This document shows positions 1 to 7,974 of a stretch of DNA of 64,000 nt, piece by piece. The stretch lies in the NCBI GenBank assembly GCA_027494115.1, contig JAOSJL010000001.1, forward strand, positions 186,001-250,000, read 5' to 3'. Each line of letters opens with the position of its first letter. Position 1 is the stretch's first letter. The notes beneath the pieces are model-generated. The model did not search any database. It worked only from the letters and a program-made list of their open reading frames with translations, and was not told where the DNA came from. The position numbers and the translations under genes are program-made. This stretch comes from Acidimicrobiia bacterium (lineage in GTDB: Bacteria > Actinomycetota > Acidimicrobiia > IMCC26256 > JAOSJL01).

Positions 1-1
1 G

Positions 2-364
2 TTGGAGGACTTCGAGCTCCTCCCTCTCCTCACGGGCCACGCCACGACCGACGAGGTCGCGTCGGTCCTCGACGTCCTCTGGTCCGGACCCGAGACCGTG
101 ATCGTGGTCAGCACCGACCTCTCGCACTACCACGACTACGCCGCCGCGGTGAACCTCGACTGCCGCACCGCCGCGGCCATCACCGCGCTCAGAACCGACG
201 ACATAGATGATGCAGATGCGTGCGGCGCCCACTCCCTCCGAGGGTTGCTGCAGGCAGGGCGCTCTCGGAACCTGGAGGTCGAACAGCTCGACCTCCGCAA
301 CTCCGGCGACACCGCGGGCGACCGGCACCGTGTGGTGGGCTACGGAGCCTTCGCCCTCGCCTGA
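2..364 (+). CDS. AmmeMemoRadiSam system protein B (MEMO1-like), 5' truncated
   Basis: This is the C-terminal part of a MEMO1-family protein, cut by the window edge. The segment VVSTDLSHYHDY (about residues 35-46) is the family hallmark, followed by a conserved C-terminal block ending in GYGAFAL. MEMO homologues have the fold of non-haem iron dioxygenases and in bacteria usually sit beside AmmeMemoRadiSam A and a radical SAM partner; those partners would lie upstream, outside the window. The TTG at position 2 is unlikely to be the true start, because family members are about 260 residues long. Function of the bacterial trio is not established. Confidence 0.82.
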   Translation: MEDFELLPLLTGHATTDEVASVLDVLWSGPETVIVVSTDLSHYHDYAAAVNLDCRTAAAITALRTDDIDDADACGAHSLRGLLQAGRSRNLEVEQLDLRNSGDTAGDRHRVVGYGAFALA

Positions 365-416
365 CCCTGGGGGAAGCGCGTGACACGATGGATCCCTCCA
401 CGACCGAGGAGCATCC

Positions 417-2567
417 ATGAGGATCAAAGGGCCGACGCCACCCGGTGTCACCTTGAACAGGGACGAGCACGGGGTCCCGCACATCCGGGTCGATGATCTG
501 GCGGGTGCGTACTGGGGCATGGGCTACTGCCACGCACTCGACCGCGGCATGCAGATGGGCCTGGTGCGCCTCCTGGGCCAGGGTCGCGTCGCCGAATGCC
601 TCGACCCCAGTGAGTCGTCCATCGAGATCGACACGTTCTTCCGGCGGATGAACTGGGCCGGCCACACCGAGAGCCAGGTCGGCGCCCTCACCTCGGAGAC
701 GCGAACGCTCATCGATTCCTACTGCACGGGCGTCAACGCCGGTTTCGAGCGATCGCGTCCGTGGGAGTTCCGCCTGCTGCGCTACCGGCCCGAGCCGTGG
801 ACCATCGAGGACACGTTGCTCATGGCCCGCGTGACCGGGTACGTCACCCTCGCTCAGTCCCAGGCCGAGATCGAGCGGCTCTTCGTCGAGATGGTCCAGG
901 CCGGGATCGATGACGACAGGCTCGAGGCGCTGTTCCCGGGATGTCTGCAGAACCTGGATCGGGAGCTGCTCGGTCGGGTCGAGCTCGGCGAGCGGATCGT
1001 GCCCGAAGAACTGAAGTGGGGAGCCTCGGGCCCGCGCATGATGGCGTCGAACAACTGGGCGGTCGCCGCAACCCACTCGAGCACCGGCAGCGCACTCATC
1101 GCCAACGATCCTCACCTCGAGGTGAACCGCCTGCCGAACGTCTGGGTGGAACAGGTCATCGAGCTCCCCGATGACACGGTGCTGACCGCGAACATGCCCG
1201 GGCTCCCCGGACCGCTCGTGGGGCGTAACCGCCACGTCGGGTGGGGCGCGACCTACACGTTCATGGACGCGGTGGACTCCTGGGTGGAGGACTGTCGCGA
1301 TGGAGCATTCCGCCGGAACGACGAATTCGTGCCGTTCACCGAGCGCCGTGAGCAGATCCTCGTGAAGAAGGGGGACCCGGTCGACGTGGTCTTCCACGAG
1401 AACATGCACGGCGTGCTCGACGGCGACCCGAACGTGGAGGGGCTGTACCTCGCCACGAGATGGGCGCCCGCTGAATCTGGTGCCGCGACCCTGAACGCCA
1501 CAGCCGAGGTGTGGGGAGCACGCAACGTCGAAGACCTGCAGAGGGTCCTCGGTCGGATCGAGACGTCGTGGAACTGGGTGACCGCCGACTCGACCGGTCG
1601 CATCGCCTACCAGATGTCGGGTCTGTTCCCGGTGCGTCCCGAGGGGACGTCAGGCTTCGTTCCGATGCCGGGATGGGATCCCGAGTGGGACTGGCGAGGC
1701 TTCGCCGAGCCCGAGGAACTCCCCCGCGTTCTCGACCCACCCGAGGGCATGATCGTGACCGCCAACAACGACCTCAATCGCTTCGGCGACGTGGATCCGA
1801 TCAACATGCCCATGGGCGACTACCGAGCCCGGCGCATCGAGTCCCTGTTGTCGGAAGACCCGCCCGACCTCGCCACGTTCAAACGGATCCACGCCGACAC
1901 CTACTCGCTACAGGCCGAGGAGGTGATGTCGATCCTGCGGCCGCTCCTTCCGGACTCAGCGGTCGGGCGGCGTCTCGCCGGATGGGACTGCCACTACGAC
2001 CTCGATTCGCGCGGAGCAGCGCTGTTCGAGAACTTCTACCGGGAGCTGCTCGTCGAAGTGTTCGCGCCGGGTGGGATGGGTCAGCCGGTGGTGGACCATC
2101 TGGTCGACACGACCGGGATCTTCATCGACTTCTATCAGAACTTCGATCGTGTCCTCATGGCCGAGACATCGTCGTGGCTCGGCGATCGAAACCGCGAGTC
2201 CGTCTTCCGAGCGGCGTTCGACCGGGTCGACGGGACCGAGAACCGGACCTGGGGAGAGGTCAATCGCGTCACTCTCACGAACATCCTGCTCGGTGGAAAG
2301 CTCCCCCGTTGGGCCGGCTTCGATGTCGGTCCGATCGCGATCCCGGGCGGCCGAGCGACACCCCACCAAGGTCAGATCTACGAAAGCGCCGGCCGCCAGA
2401 CGAGCTTCGCTCCGTCACTGCGGTGGATGGCCGACATGGGCCGAAGCGAGATACACACGAGTCTCGCGGGCGGCCCGTCGGACCGACGATTCTCCAAGTG
2501 GTACACGTCGGATCTCGAGAGATGGAAGCGGAGCGAGTACAAGGTCCAGGAACGTCTCGGCGATTGA
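417..2567 (+). CDS. Penicillin acylase family (Ntn-hydrolase) protein
   Basis: A 716-residue precursor of the penicillin/acyl-homoserine-lactone acylase family, which hydrolyses amide bonds after autocatalytic cleavage into alpha and beta subunits. The cleavage site is visible as ASNNWAV, with the catalytic Ser at residue 211, preceded by the typical alpha-subunit opening (DEHGVPHI, then GYCHALDRGMQM). The following ALIANDPHLEVNRLPNVW is the usual beta-subunit block. No convincing export signal is seen at the N-terminus, unlike periplasmic E. coli penicillin G acylase. The ATG has GAGGAG about 7 nt upstream. Substrate cannot be read from sequence: beta-lactam side chains, acyl-homoserine lactones or other N-acyl amides are all possible. 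The next gene also has a beta-lactamase fold. Confidence 0.9.
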   Translation: MRIKGPTPPGVTLNRDEHGVPHIRVDDLAGAYWGMGYCHALDRGMQMGLVRLLGQGRVAECLDPSESSIEIDTFFRRMNWAGHTESQVGALTSETRTLIDSYCTGVNAGFERSRPWEFRLLRYRPEPWTIEDTLLMARVTGYVTLAQSQAEIERLFVEMVQAGIDDDRLEALFPGCLQNLDRELLGRVELGERIVPEELKWGASGPRMMASNNWAVAATHSSTGSALIANDPHLEVNRLPNVWVEQVIELPDDTVLTANMPGLPGPLVGRNRHVGWGATYTFMDAVDSWVEDCRDGAFRRNDEFVPFTERREQILVKKGDPVDVVFHENMHGVLDGDPNVEGLYLATRWAPAESGAATLNATAEVWGARNVEDLQRVLGRIETSWNWVTADSTGRIAYQMSGLFPVRPEGTSGFVPMPGWDPEWDWRGFAEPEELPRVLDPPEGMIVTANNDLNRFGDVDPINMPMGDYRARRIESLLSEDPPDLATFKRIHADTYSLQAEEVMSILRPLLPDSAVGRRLAGWDCHYDLDSRGAALFENFYRELLVEVFAPGGMGQPVVDHLVDTTGIFIDFYQNFDRVLMAETSSWLGDRNRESVFRAAFDRVDGTENRTWGEVNRVTLTNILLGGKLPRWAGFDVGPIAIPGGRATPHQGQIYESAGRQTSFAPSLRWMADMGRSEIHTSLAGGPSDRRFSKWYTSDLERWKRSEYKVQERLGD

Positions 2568-2691
2568 TCGACACTCGCTGACACCCAATCGATGGCGGAG
2601 TTCGCGCTGTGCCGATGGGACCTCGTCCGAGATACCTTCTGCGACCAGATGCGCCGCCGGAGTGCGCAGCCAACGGATCCAGGAGACCACC

Positions 2692-3918
2692 ATGCGGCAC
2701 GACCTCGAATGTGGAACTCGACGTCGGACTGCGCGGCGGTCGGTCGTCTCGCTCGCCCTTGCGGCCCTCCTTCTCGTCGCTGCCGCATGCACGTCCGACG
2801 ACTCGTCTCAGAGTGCGGACACGACCACGACCACGAGCGCGATCACGCCCACGGCGGAGTCGTTCAGCATTCCCGAAGGGCTGCGCGACCGCGTGGAGGA
2901 AGCCGGTCTCCCCTTCGAAGAGATCGACTACGCCACCGCACCCGACGACGTGCCGTGGCCCACCGAGGAGTGGCCCACGGGCGACCTTCCCGACGACGTC
3001 GATCCTGCGGAAGTCCAGGCTGTGGTCGACAAGGCCTTCGGCGAGCTTTCGAGCGACGATCAGAGCATCGACGCCATCCTCGTCGTCAAGGACGGTCGGC
3101 TGGTCGTCGAGGAGTACAACAACTGGGACCCCGACGAGGTGCACGCGTCCTGGTCGATGGCCAAGTCCATCAACTCCGCGCTCGTCGGAATCCTCGTGGG
3201 TGAGGGACGCCTCGACATCACGGAACCGGTCGACGCTCCCGAGTGGTCTGAACCCGGCGACCCGCGTGCGGAGATCACGCTCGATGAACTCCTGCGGATG
3301 AGCAGCGGACTGGAGTGGGAGGAGAGCTACGAGGATTCGAACGGCGACGTACTCAAGACCCTCGGCTCCGACTCCGATCGTGCGGGCTACACCGCGTCGA
3401 AACCATTGGCCGACGAACCCGACACCGAGTGGTACTACTCAACCGGCACGGCCAACCTCATCGCACGCAGCGTGGCCGAGGAGGTGGGTTACGGAGACGA
3501 GCTCACCAACTGGATCGACGAGGCGTTGCTCCAACCACTCGGTATCACGAAGGTCGAACATCTCCTCGACGAGACGGGTCTTCACAGTGGAGGTTCCTAC
3601 ATCAACCTCACACCCCGCGACTTCGCGCGCTTCGGTCTGCTCTACGCCCGCGACGGTATCTGGGACGGTGAGCGGATCGTGCCCGAAGGATGGGTCGACT
3701 ACAGCCGTATGCCCACACCGACCACCGACCACGTGGAGTACGGCGCGCAGTGGTGGCTCGACGAAGACCACCCCGGGATGTTCAACGCCAGTGGCTACAA
3801 CGGCCAGACCATCAACGTCTTCCCCGAAGAGGACCTGGTCATCGTCGTGCTGTCGACGGCCGGCGACAGCCGCGACGAAGAGGTCCGCGAGGAACTCTTC
3901 GACATCTTCGGCGTCTAG
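2692..3918 (+). CDS. Serine hydrolase lipoprotein, class C beta-lactamase fold
   Basis: A 408-residue exported lipoprotein: arginine-rich N-terminus, hydrophobic stretch and lipobox VAAAC with Cys33, then a Thr/Ser-rich linker. The catalytic domain carries SMAK (Ser155, Lys158) as the SxxK motif and YYSTGT as the YxN/YST motif, as in the beta-lactamase/esterase/D-Ala-D-Ala carboxypeptidase superfamily. A clear KTG equivalent is not obvious; GYNGQ near the C-terminus takes its place, as in many esterase-like members, so beta-lactam hydrolysis should not be assumed. The frame is open far upstream, but the ATG at 2692 has AGGAG at 2681-2685 and gives a proper signal peptide. Confidence 0.88.
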   Translation: MRHDLECGTRRRTARRSVVSLALAALLLVAAACTSDDSSQSADTTTTTSAITPTAESFSIPEGLRDRVEEAGLPFEEIDYATAPDDVPWPTEEWPTGDLPDDVDPAEVQAVVDKAFGELSSDDQSIDAILVVKDGRLVVEEYNNWDPDEVHASWSMAKSINSALVGILVGEGRLDITEPVDAPEWSEPGDPRAEITLDELLRMSSGLEWEESYEDSNGDVLKTLGSDSDRAGYTASKPLADEPDTEWYYSTGTANLIARSVAEEVGYGDELTNWIDEALLQPLGITKVEHLLDETGLHSGGSYINLTPRDFARFGLLYARDGIWDGERIVPEGWVDYSRMPTPTTDHVEYGAQWWLDEDHPGMFNASGYNGQTINVFPEEDLVIVVLSTAGDSRDEEVREELFDIFGV

Positions 3919-3941
3919 GCAGATCCGCCTCAGCGCGTCGG

Positions 3942-3947
3942 TAGGGT
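3942..3947 (+). promoter_or_regulatory. Leaderless-type -10 box TAGGGT
   Basis: TAGGGT lies exactly 6 nt before the ATG at 3954. TANNNT at this distance is the usual -10 element of actinobacterial leaderless transcripts, and no Shine-Dalgarno sequence is present between it and the ATG. Confidence 0.55.
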
Positions 3948-3953
3948 CTCACC

Positions 3954-4826
3954 ATGCCACCCGCTCGATCCCCTGGGTCCGCGCATCCGATGATCGCCGA
4001 CGACGACATCATGGTGGTCCCCGGCGTCTACGACGCACTGTCGGCCAAGCTGGCCCAGCGCGCCGGGTTCCCCATCGTGGTGCTCACCGGCTACGGCGTG
4101 GCGGCCACCGCCCTCGGTGAACCCGACTTCGGACTCCTCACCCAGACCGAGATGCTCGACGTTGCCCGCCGCGTGTGTTCTGCCACCGAGCTGGCCGTCA
4201 TCGTGGACGGCGACACGGGGTACGGCGGCCCGCTCAACGTGCAGCATCTGGTCCGGGAGCTTGTTCGCCTGGGCGCGTTCGGAGTGCTGTTGGAGGACCA
4301 GCACTGGCCCAAGCGCTGTGGCCACATGCGCGACAAGTCGGTGATCGACGCGGAGGAACACGCAGCGAAGATCCGAGCTGCTGTCGACGCCCGCGGTGAC
4401 AGCGAACTCACGATCACAGCCCGAACCGACGCGCTCGCGGTTCACGGGCTCGACGAGGCAGTTCGGCGGGCCCGCATCTACAAGGAGGCCGGCGCCGACG
4501 TGCTCTTCGTGGAGGGCCCGCGCAGCGTCGACGAGCTACGGGCCATTGGCGAGCAACTTCCCCCGCCCCTGGCCGTGAACCTGATCGAGGGCGGACAGAC
4601 CCCGTTGTGCTCACTCGAAGAGCTGCACGAGATGGGGTTCTTCTCCGTGGGGTTCGTGCTCTCGGGCCTGTACGCGGCAGCGCGGGCACTGGAGAACACC
4701 TACCGCCACCTCCGGCGGTTCGGCGAGACCGACTCGATCTCCGACACGTTGACGACCTTCGACGAGTTCGGAGAGATGATCGGTCTCGAGGACCGCTACG
4801 CGACCGACGAGAGATACCGGACCTGA
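3954..4826 (+). CDS. Isocitrate lyase/PEP mutase superfamily enzyme
   Basis: A 290-residue TIM-barrel enzyme of the isocitrate lyase/phosphoenolpyruvate mutase superfamily. Visible family motifs are DGDTGYGG (85-92, metal and substrate site), EDQ (114-116) and KRCGH (120-124), the loop containing the catalytic Cys of the lyase branch. Length and motifs fit methylisocitrate lyase, oxaloacetate decarboxylase-like or carboxyphosphonoenolpyruvate mutase-like members; the intact KRCGH favours a C-C lyase over a phosphonomutase. No methylcitrate synthase or dehydratase gene is nearby, so a role in propionate metabolism is not supported by context. It probably starts on a leaderless transcript. Confidence 0.85.
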   Translation: MPPARSPGSAHPMIADDDIMVVPGVYDALSAKLAQRAGFPIVVLTGYGVAATALGEPDFGLLTQTEMLDVARRVCSATELAVIVDGDTGYGGPLNVQHLVRELVRLGAFGVLLEDQHWPKRCGHMRDKSVIDAEEHAAKIRAAVDARGDSELTITARTDALAVHGLDEAVRRARIYKEAGADVLFVEGPRSVDELRAIGEQLPPPLAVNLIEGGQTPLCSLEELHEMGFFSVGFVLSGLYAAARALENTYRHLRRFGETDSISDTLTTFDEFGEMIGLEDRYATDERYRT

Positions 4827-4857
4827 ACCCCTTTGGGTCGAGACCCTGCGTGCTCCA

Positions 4858-6594
4858 TCAGTGCGGAGTGCCGGTCACCTCGAGGTCGGCGGGCTCGACC
4901 GCGGCGACGTGCATGTGGGGAGCGAACACCCGGTAGCGATTCTTGCCTGCTGCCTTCGCCATGTACATCGCCAGGTCGGCGTTTCGGAGGAGTTCGTCGC
5001 ATTCCACACCCGCCGCGCCGTAGGCGATCCCGATACTGGCCCTGGCGAACACCTCCTGAGAGGGCAGACCCAGAGGCTCTTCCAACACGGCGATGATCCG
5101 ACGCGCGATCTCGATCGCGTCCTTCGGGCCGCTGAGGTCCTCGAGCAGCAGCACGAACTCGTCACCGCCGAGACGGGCCGCTGTGTCAGCGGGGCGCAAC
5201 AGACTCTTCAGTCGTTCGCTCACCATGACGAGCAGGGCGTCGCCCGCAGAATGCCCGATGCTGTCGTTGATTGCCTTGAAGTCATCCAGATCGATGAACA
5301 ACACGGCCAACGTACCCCCGCGGGACAGTCGAGCAGTCGCGTGATCGACCCGGTCGCGGAGGAGTGTCCGGTTCGCGAGACCCGTCAACGGATCGTGGAA
5401 CGCCTGATGGGCGAGCTCGGCCCGTAGCTGCATGTGCTCGGTGACGTCGCTGAAGCTCCACACCCGGCCGACGACCTCGTCATCGATGTACTGAGGGTGC
5501 GAGTCGCGTTCGAACACACGACCGTCCTTGAACTCGAGTACGTCGTGGCTGTGTGCCTCGGGAGTTGCATAGAGCTCTTCGATCTTCCCCATGAACGCGT
5601 CGGGCTCGCGCAGTTGCTCGACGACGAAGGCGACGGCTTCGCTGTCATCGCGCGACGCGAGCATCTCGTCCGTGAGTTGCCAGAGTTCGGCGAACCGACT
5701 GTTGAAGCTCGTGATGTGACCCTGACGATCGACGACGAGGATCCCGTCTGCGGTCGATTCCAGGGTCGCCTCCAGCACCGAGTGCGCTTCGCGCAGGGCG
5801 GTTTCCGCACACACCCTTTCGGTGATGTCGTGTCCTGTCGCGACAAGCCCTTCGACCGTCGGGTCGTCGAGCAGATTGGTGATCGTGAGCGCGAACGGTA
5901 CGGAGTCGCCTTCACCGTTTCGCAGTCGCACCTCGATCGTGACGCGTCCGACCGACGAAGGTCCCACCAGGACGTCGGCGAGCGCGCCTTCGAGGACCGG
6001 GCGGTCGCGCTCGTCGACGATTTCGACGAAGGGTCGCCCTTCCAACTCCTCCTGGTCTTGTCCGAGGAGTCTCGTCAACCCGCCTGAGGAGGAACTGACG
6101 ACGCCATCGGGCGTGAGCAGCACCATGACCGACGCCGCATTCTGCATGAGCGAGCGGAACCGCGCGTCCTCGTCCTGGGCGATTTCCCAACGTCGACGCT
6201 CGGTCACGTCCCGGAAGCTGAGCACGATGTTGTCGCCCAGCGGTGCCCCGGCCACCTCGACGAGACGCCACCCGTCAGCGGCCCGGATTCGCAGTTCGAT
6301 CAGGGTCCCGACCTCCTTGTCCTGCACGCTCGAGAGAGACACGGTCGCGAGCTGGAGATCGTCGGGATGAAGCCACCCGAAACCGTTCTCGCCGAACGTC
6401 TCATCGAGGGTCACGCCGAACAACCGCTCGGCTGCGCGGTTTCCCCACCGCAGCCTGGCGGACGAGTCGATCAGCACCACCGCATCCGGCAGGACGGAGG
6501 CGACCTCCCCGAAGTCGATCTCGTCGCGAGATAGATCACCGAGACCGCCGACCGGCCCCTCCCCTTCCCTCATACCGGAATCATCGGCAGGCAT
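4858..6594 (-). CDS. PAS-PAS-PAS-GGDEF diguanylate cyclase
   Basis: A 578-residue cytosolic signalling protein with three PAS-type sensor domains (roughly residues 30-140, 145-260 and 280-395) followed by a GGDEF domain (about 410-570). The active-site motif is intact (LGGDEFVLLLEDL), as is the upstream DLDDFKAINDSIGH metal/substrate block, so it should make cyclic di-GMP. There is no EAL domain and no membrane segment. I choose the ATG at 6594 (MPADDSGM); the open frame continues upstream to 6759 but that part overlaps the next gene antiparallel to its codon pattern. The stop lies 31 bp from the convergent lyase gene. Confidence 0.9.
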   Translation of the reverse strand: MPADDSGMREGEGPVGGLGDLSRDEIDFGEVASVLPDAVVLIDSSARLRWGNRAAERLFGVTLDETFGENGFGWLHPDDLQLATVSLSSVQDKEVGTLIELRIRAADGWRLVEVAGAPLGDNIVLSFRDVTERRRWEIAQDEDARFRSLMQNAASVMVLLTPDGVVSSSSGGLTRLLGQDQEELEGRPFVEIVDERDRPVLEGALADVLVGPSSVGRVTIEVRLRNGEGDSVPFALTITNLLDDPTVEGLVATGHDITERVCAETALREAHSVLEATLESTADGILVVDRQGHITSFNSRFAELWQLTDEMLASRDDSEAVAFVVEQLREPDAFMGKIEELYATPEAHSHDVLEFKDGRVFERDSHPQYIDDEVVGRVWSFSDVTEHMQLRAELAHQAFHDPLTGLANRTLLRDRVDHATARLSRGGTLAVLFIDLDDFKAINDSIGHSAGDALLVMVSERLKSLLRPADTAARLGGDEFVLLLEDLSGPKDAIEIARRIIAVLEEPLGLPSQEVFARASIGIAYGAAGVECDELLRNADLAMYMAKAAGKNRYRVFAPHMHVAAVEPADLEVTGTPH

Positions 6595-6688
6595 CGACCG
6601 TGACTGAGCACAACTTCGTCCTAGGGAGCGGCGCGCTTCCGCCGCGCGAACGCTGTGAGTGAGGGAATCTCGGAGAGGGCTCGAAGCC

Positions 6689-7253
6689 CTAGACGATGCG
6701 GCCCGTGAATGCCGCGAGCTGATCGATCGAGCTCGCGCCCGCCGGTGCATCCGTGGCATCCCGGAAGGTGTCGCCGTCGCGCATCCCTTCGATCATCTTC
6801 TCGGCCGTCTGGCGCACTATCGACAACCTCGGCCGGCGGGTCGAACGGCTGGCCCGTCGCGCGGGCGAGGTCCCATGCGTGAATCAGCAGGTCGAACTTC
6901 ACGAGGTCGAGTGCAACCTGCGCAGGAAGCGTCCCGAACGGCAGCACGACGTCACGCTCCATTGCTCCGGGCGATCCGGCTGACGCTTCGAAATCGGCGA
7001 TCATCCCCGCGAGCGCTGCGGCGGGATCATCGCCGAGCAGATCGGGCGTCTCGTCGTCAGCATCCACCTCGACCGTGTCACCCCGGAAGCTCGCGGCAAA
7101 CATCGTGCCGCCCCCGACGAGGTGGCCGGCGAGATCGCGCACCGTCCATTTCGCACAGGGTGTGGGATTGTCCCACTGGTCGCCCTTTACGCCGGCCATG
7201 AGGTCTTGCAGGGTGGCGGTCTGGTAATGGAGTTGCTCCGACGGCGACGGCAT
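6689..7253 (-). CDS. Maleylpyruvate isomerase/DinB-fold protein (TIGR03086-like), frameshifted
   Basis: A small mycothiol-dependent maleylpyruvate isomerase N-terminal/DinB-fold protein. The N-terminal block (DQWDNPTPCAKWTVRDLAGH) with its metal-ligand His and the segment FDLLIHAWDLARATGQP are typical of the actinobacterial TIGR03086 group, which has metal- and possibly mycothiol-linked roles. The annotated frame loses similarity after PAEVVD; the other frame then reads RQTAEKMIEGMRDG to AAFTGRIV and stops at 6689. The span is one base over a multiple of three, consistent with loss of one GC unit in the GCGCC run at 6811-6816. Repaired length is about 188 residues, normal for the family. Confidence 0.82.
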
Positions 7254-7425
7254 GATTCACGCTCCAGGTGATCGGCCAGCCATCGGAGTCTCGCCGTTGC
7301 GGCAAGCATGCGCAAGGGTGATCGTGTGGCTCTTCACCAGCGCCTCGATGGGTTCCGCGTCGCGACCGTCAGCGCCGTTCAACCACCCGGTAGGTGTTTC
7401 GCCGTGCAGGAGCAGCGTCGCCGTA

Positions 7426-7815
7426 TCAACTCTCGAGAGCGCCGGGATCGCTGGGGACATCCACGGCGTGTTCTTGGAGCGCGTCCAACGGAACGACGTC
7501 GAGAGCGCGTTCGTGGGTCGAGGAGAGCACGACCGGGGCGGCCACACCGTCAGCGTGGGCGCGCAGCCAGTTCGCTGCCGTCACGCACCAGCGATCACCT
7601 GGTTGGAGCCCCGGGAAGTGAAACTCCGGCATCGGGGTGCTGAGGTCGTTTCCGATGTTTCGCTGATGTGCGAGGAACTCCGCCGTCACGACTGCACAGA
7701 TCGTGTGGCTCCCGATGTCCTCGGAGCCGGTGTTGCAACAGCCATCACGGTAGAAGCCGGTGAGCGGATCGGTCCCGCACGGCTCCAACTCGCCACCGAC
7801 CACGTTGCGTTCCAT
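7426..7815 (-). CDS. DUF2237 family protein
   Basis: A 129-residue protein matching the DUF2237 family by its signature blocks: GFYRDGCCNTG, GSHTICAVVTAEFL, GNDLSTPMPEF, FPGLQPGDRWC and APVVLSSTHERAL. Length is normal. The ATG at 7815 (MERNVVGG) is chosen; the frame runs on upstream but that part is antisense to the oxidoreductase promoter and gene. Function is unknown; the conserved Cys pair and acidic residues suggest a small metal or redox protein, which is an inference. The 169 bases between its stop and the next gene on the strand hold an open frame in another phase (7257-7425) without a credible start; I assign nothing there. Confidence 0.85.
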   Translation of the reverse strand: MERNVVGGELEPCGTDPLTGFYRDGCCNTGSEDIGSHTICAVVTAEFLAHQRNIGNDLSTPMPEFHFPGLQPGDRWCVTAANWLRAHADGVAAPVVLSSTHERALDVVPLDALQEHAVDVPSDPGALES

Positions 7816-7924
7816 CAGCTGCAAGGTTCCCACAGGCTCACGCGGGAGCCGGCGCGCGCTGCAAAGCGACATCGATGGCCAGCGCGGCACGGCGCCCATC
7901 TGCCACCGCCTCCACCCGTGCCCC

Positions 7925-7966
7925 TTGACCTCCGGCCTCCGAGTTGTAGCGTGAGTTAGCACAACT
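7925..7966 (+). promoter_or_regulatory. Candidate promoter and operator upstream of the molybdopterin oxidoreductase
   Basis: TTGACC (7925-7930) and TAGCGT (7947-7952) stand 16 nt apart, a plausible -35/-10 pair. An inverted repeat AGTTGT (7942-7947)/ACAACT (7961-7966) overlaps the -10 and could bind a repressor. Both are read from sequence only. Confidence 0.35.
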
Positions 7967-7974
7967 AAGTAACC

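Noticed and set aside
189..1409. A 406-codon open frame on the minus strand
   Set aside because: It is antisense to the penicillin acylase and the MEMO-like gene and has no recognisable sequence; long shadow frames are expected at this GC content.
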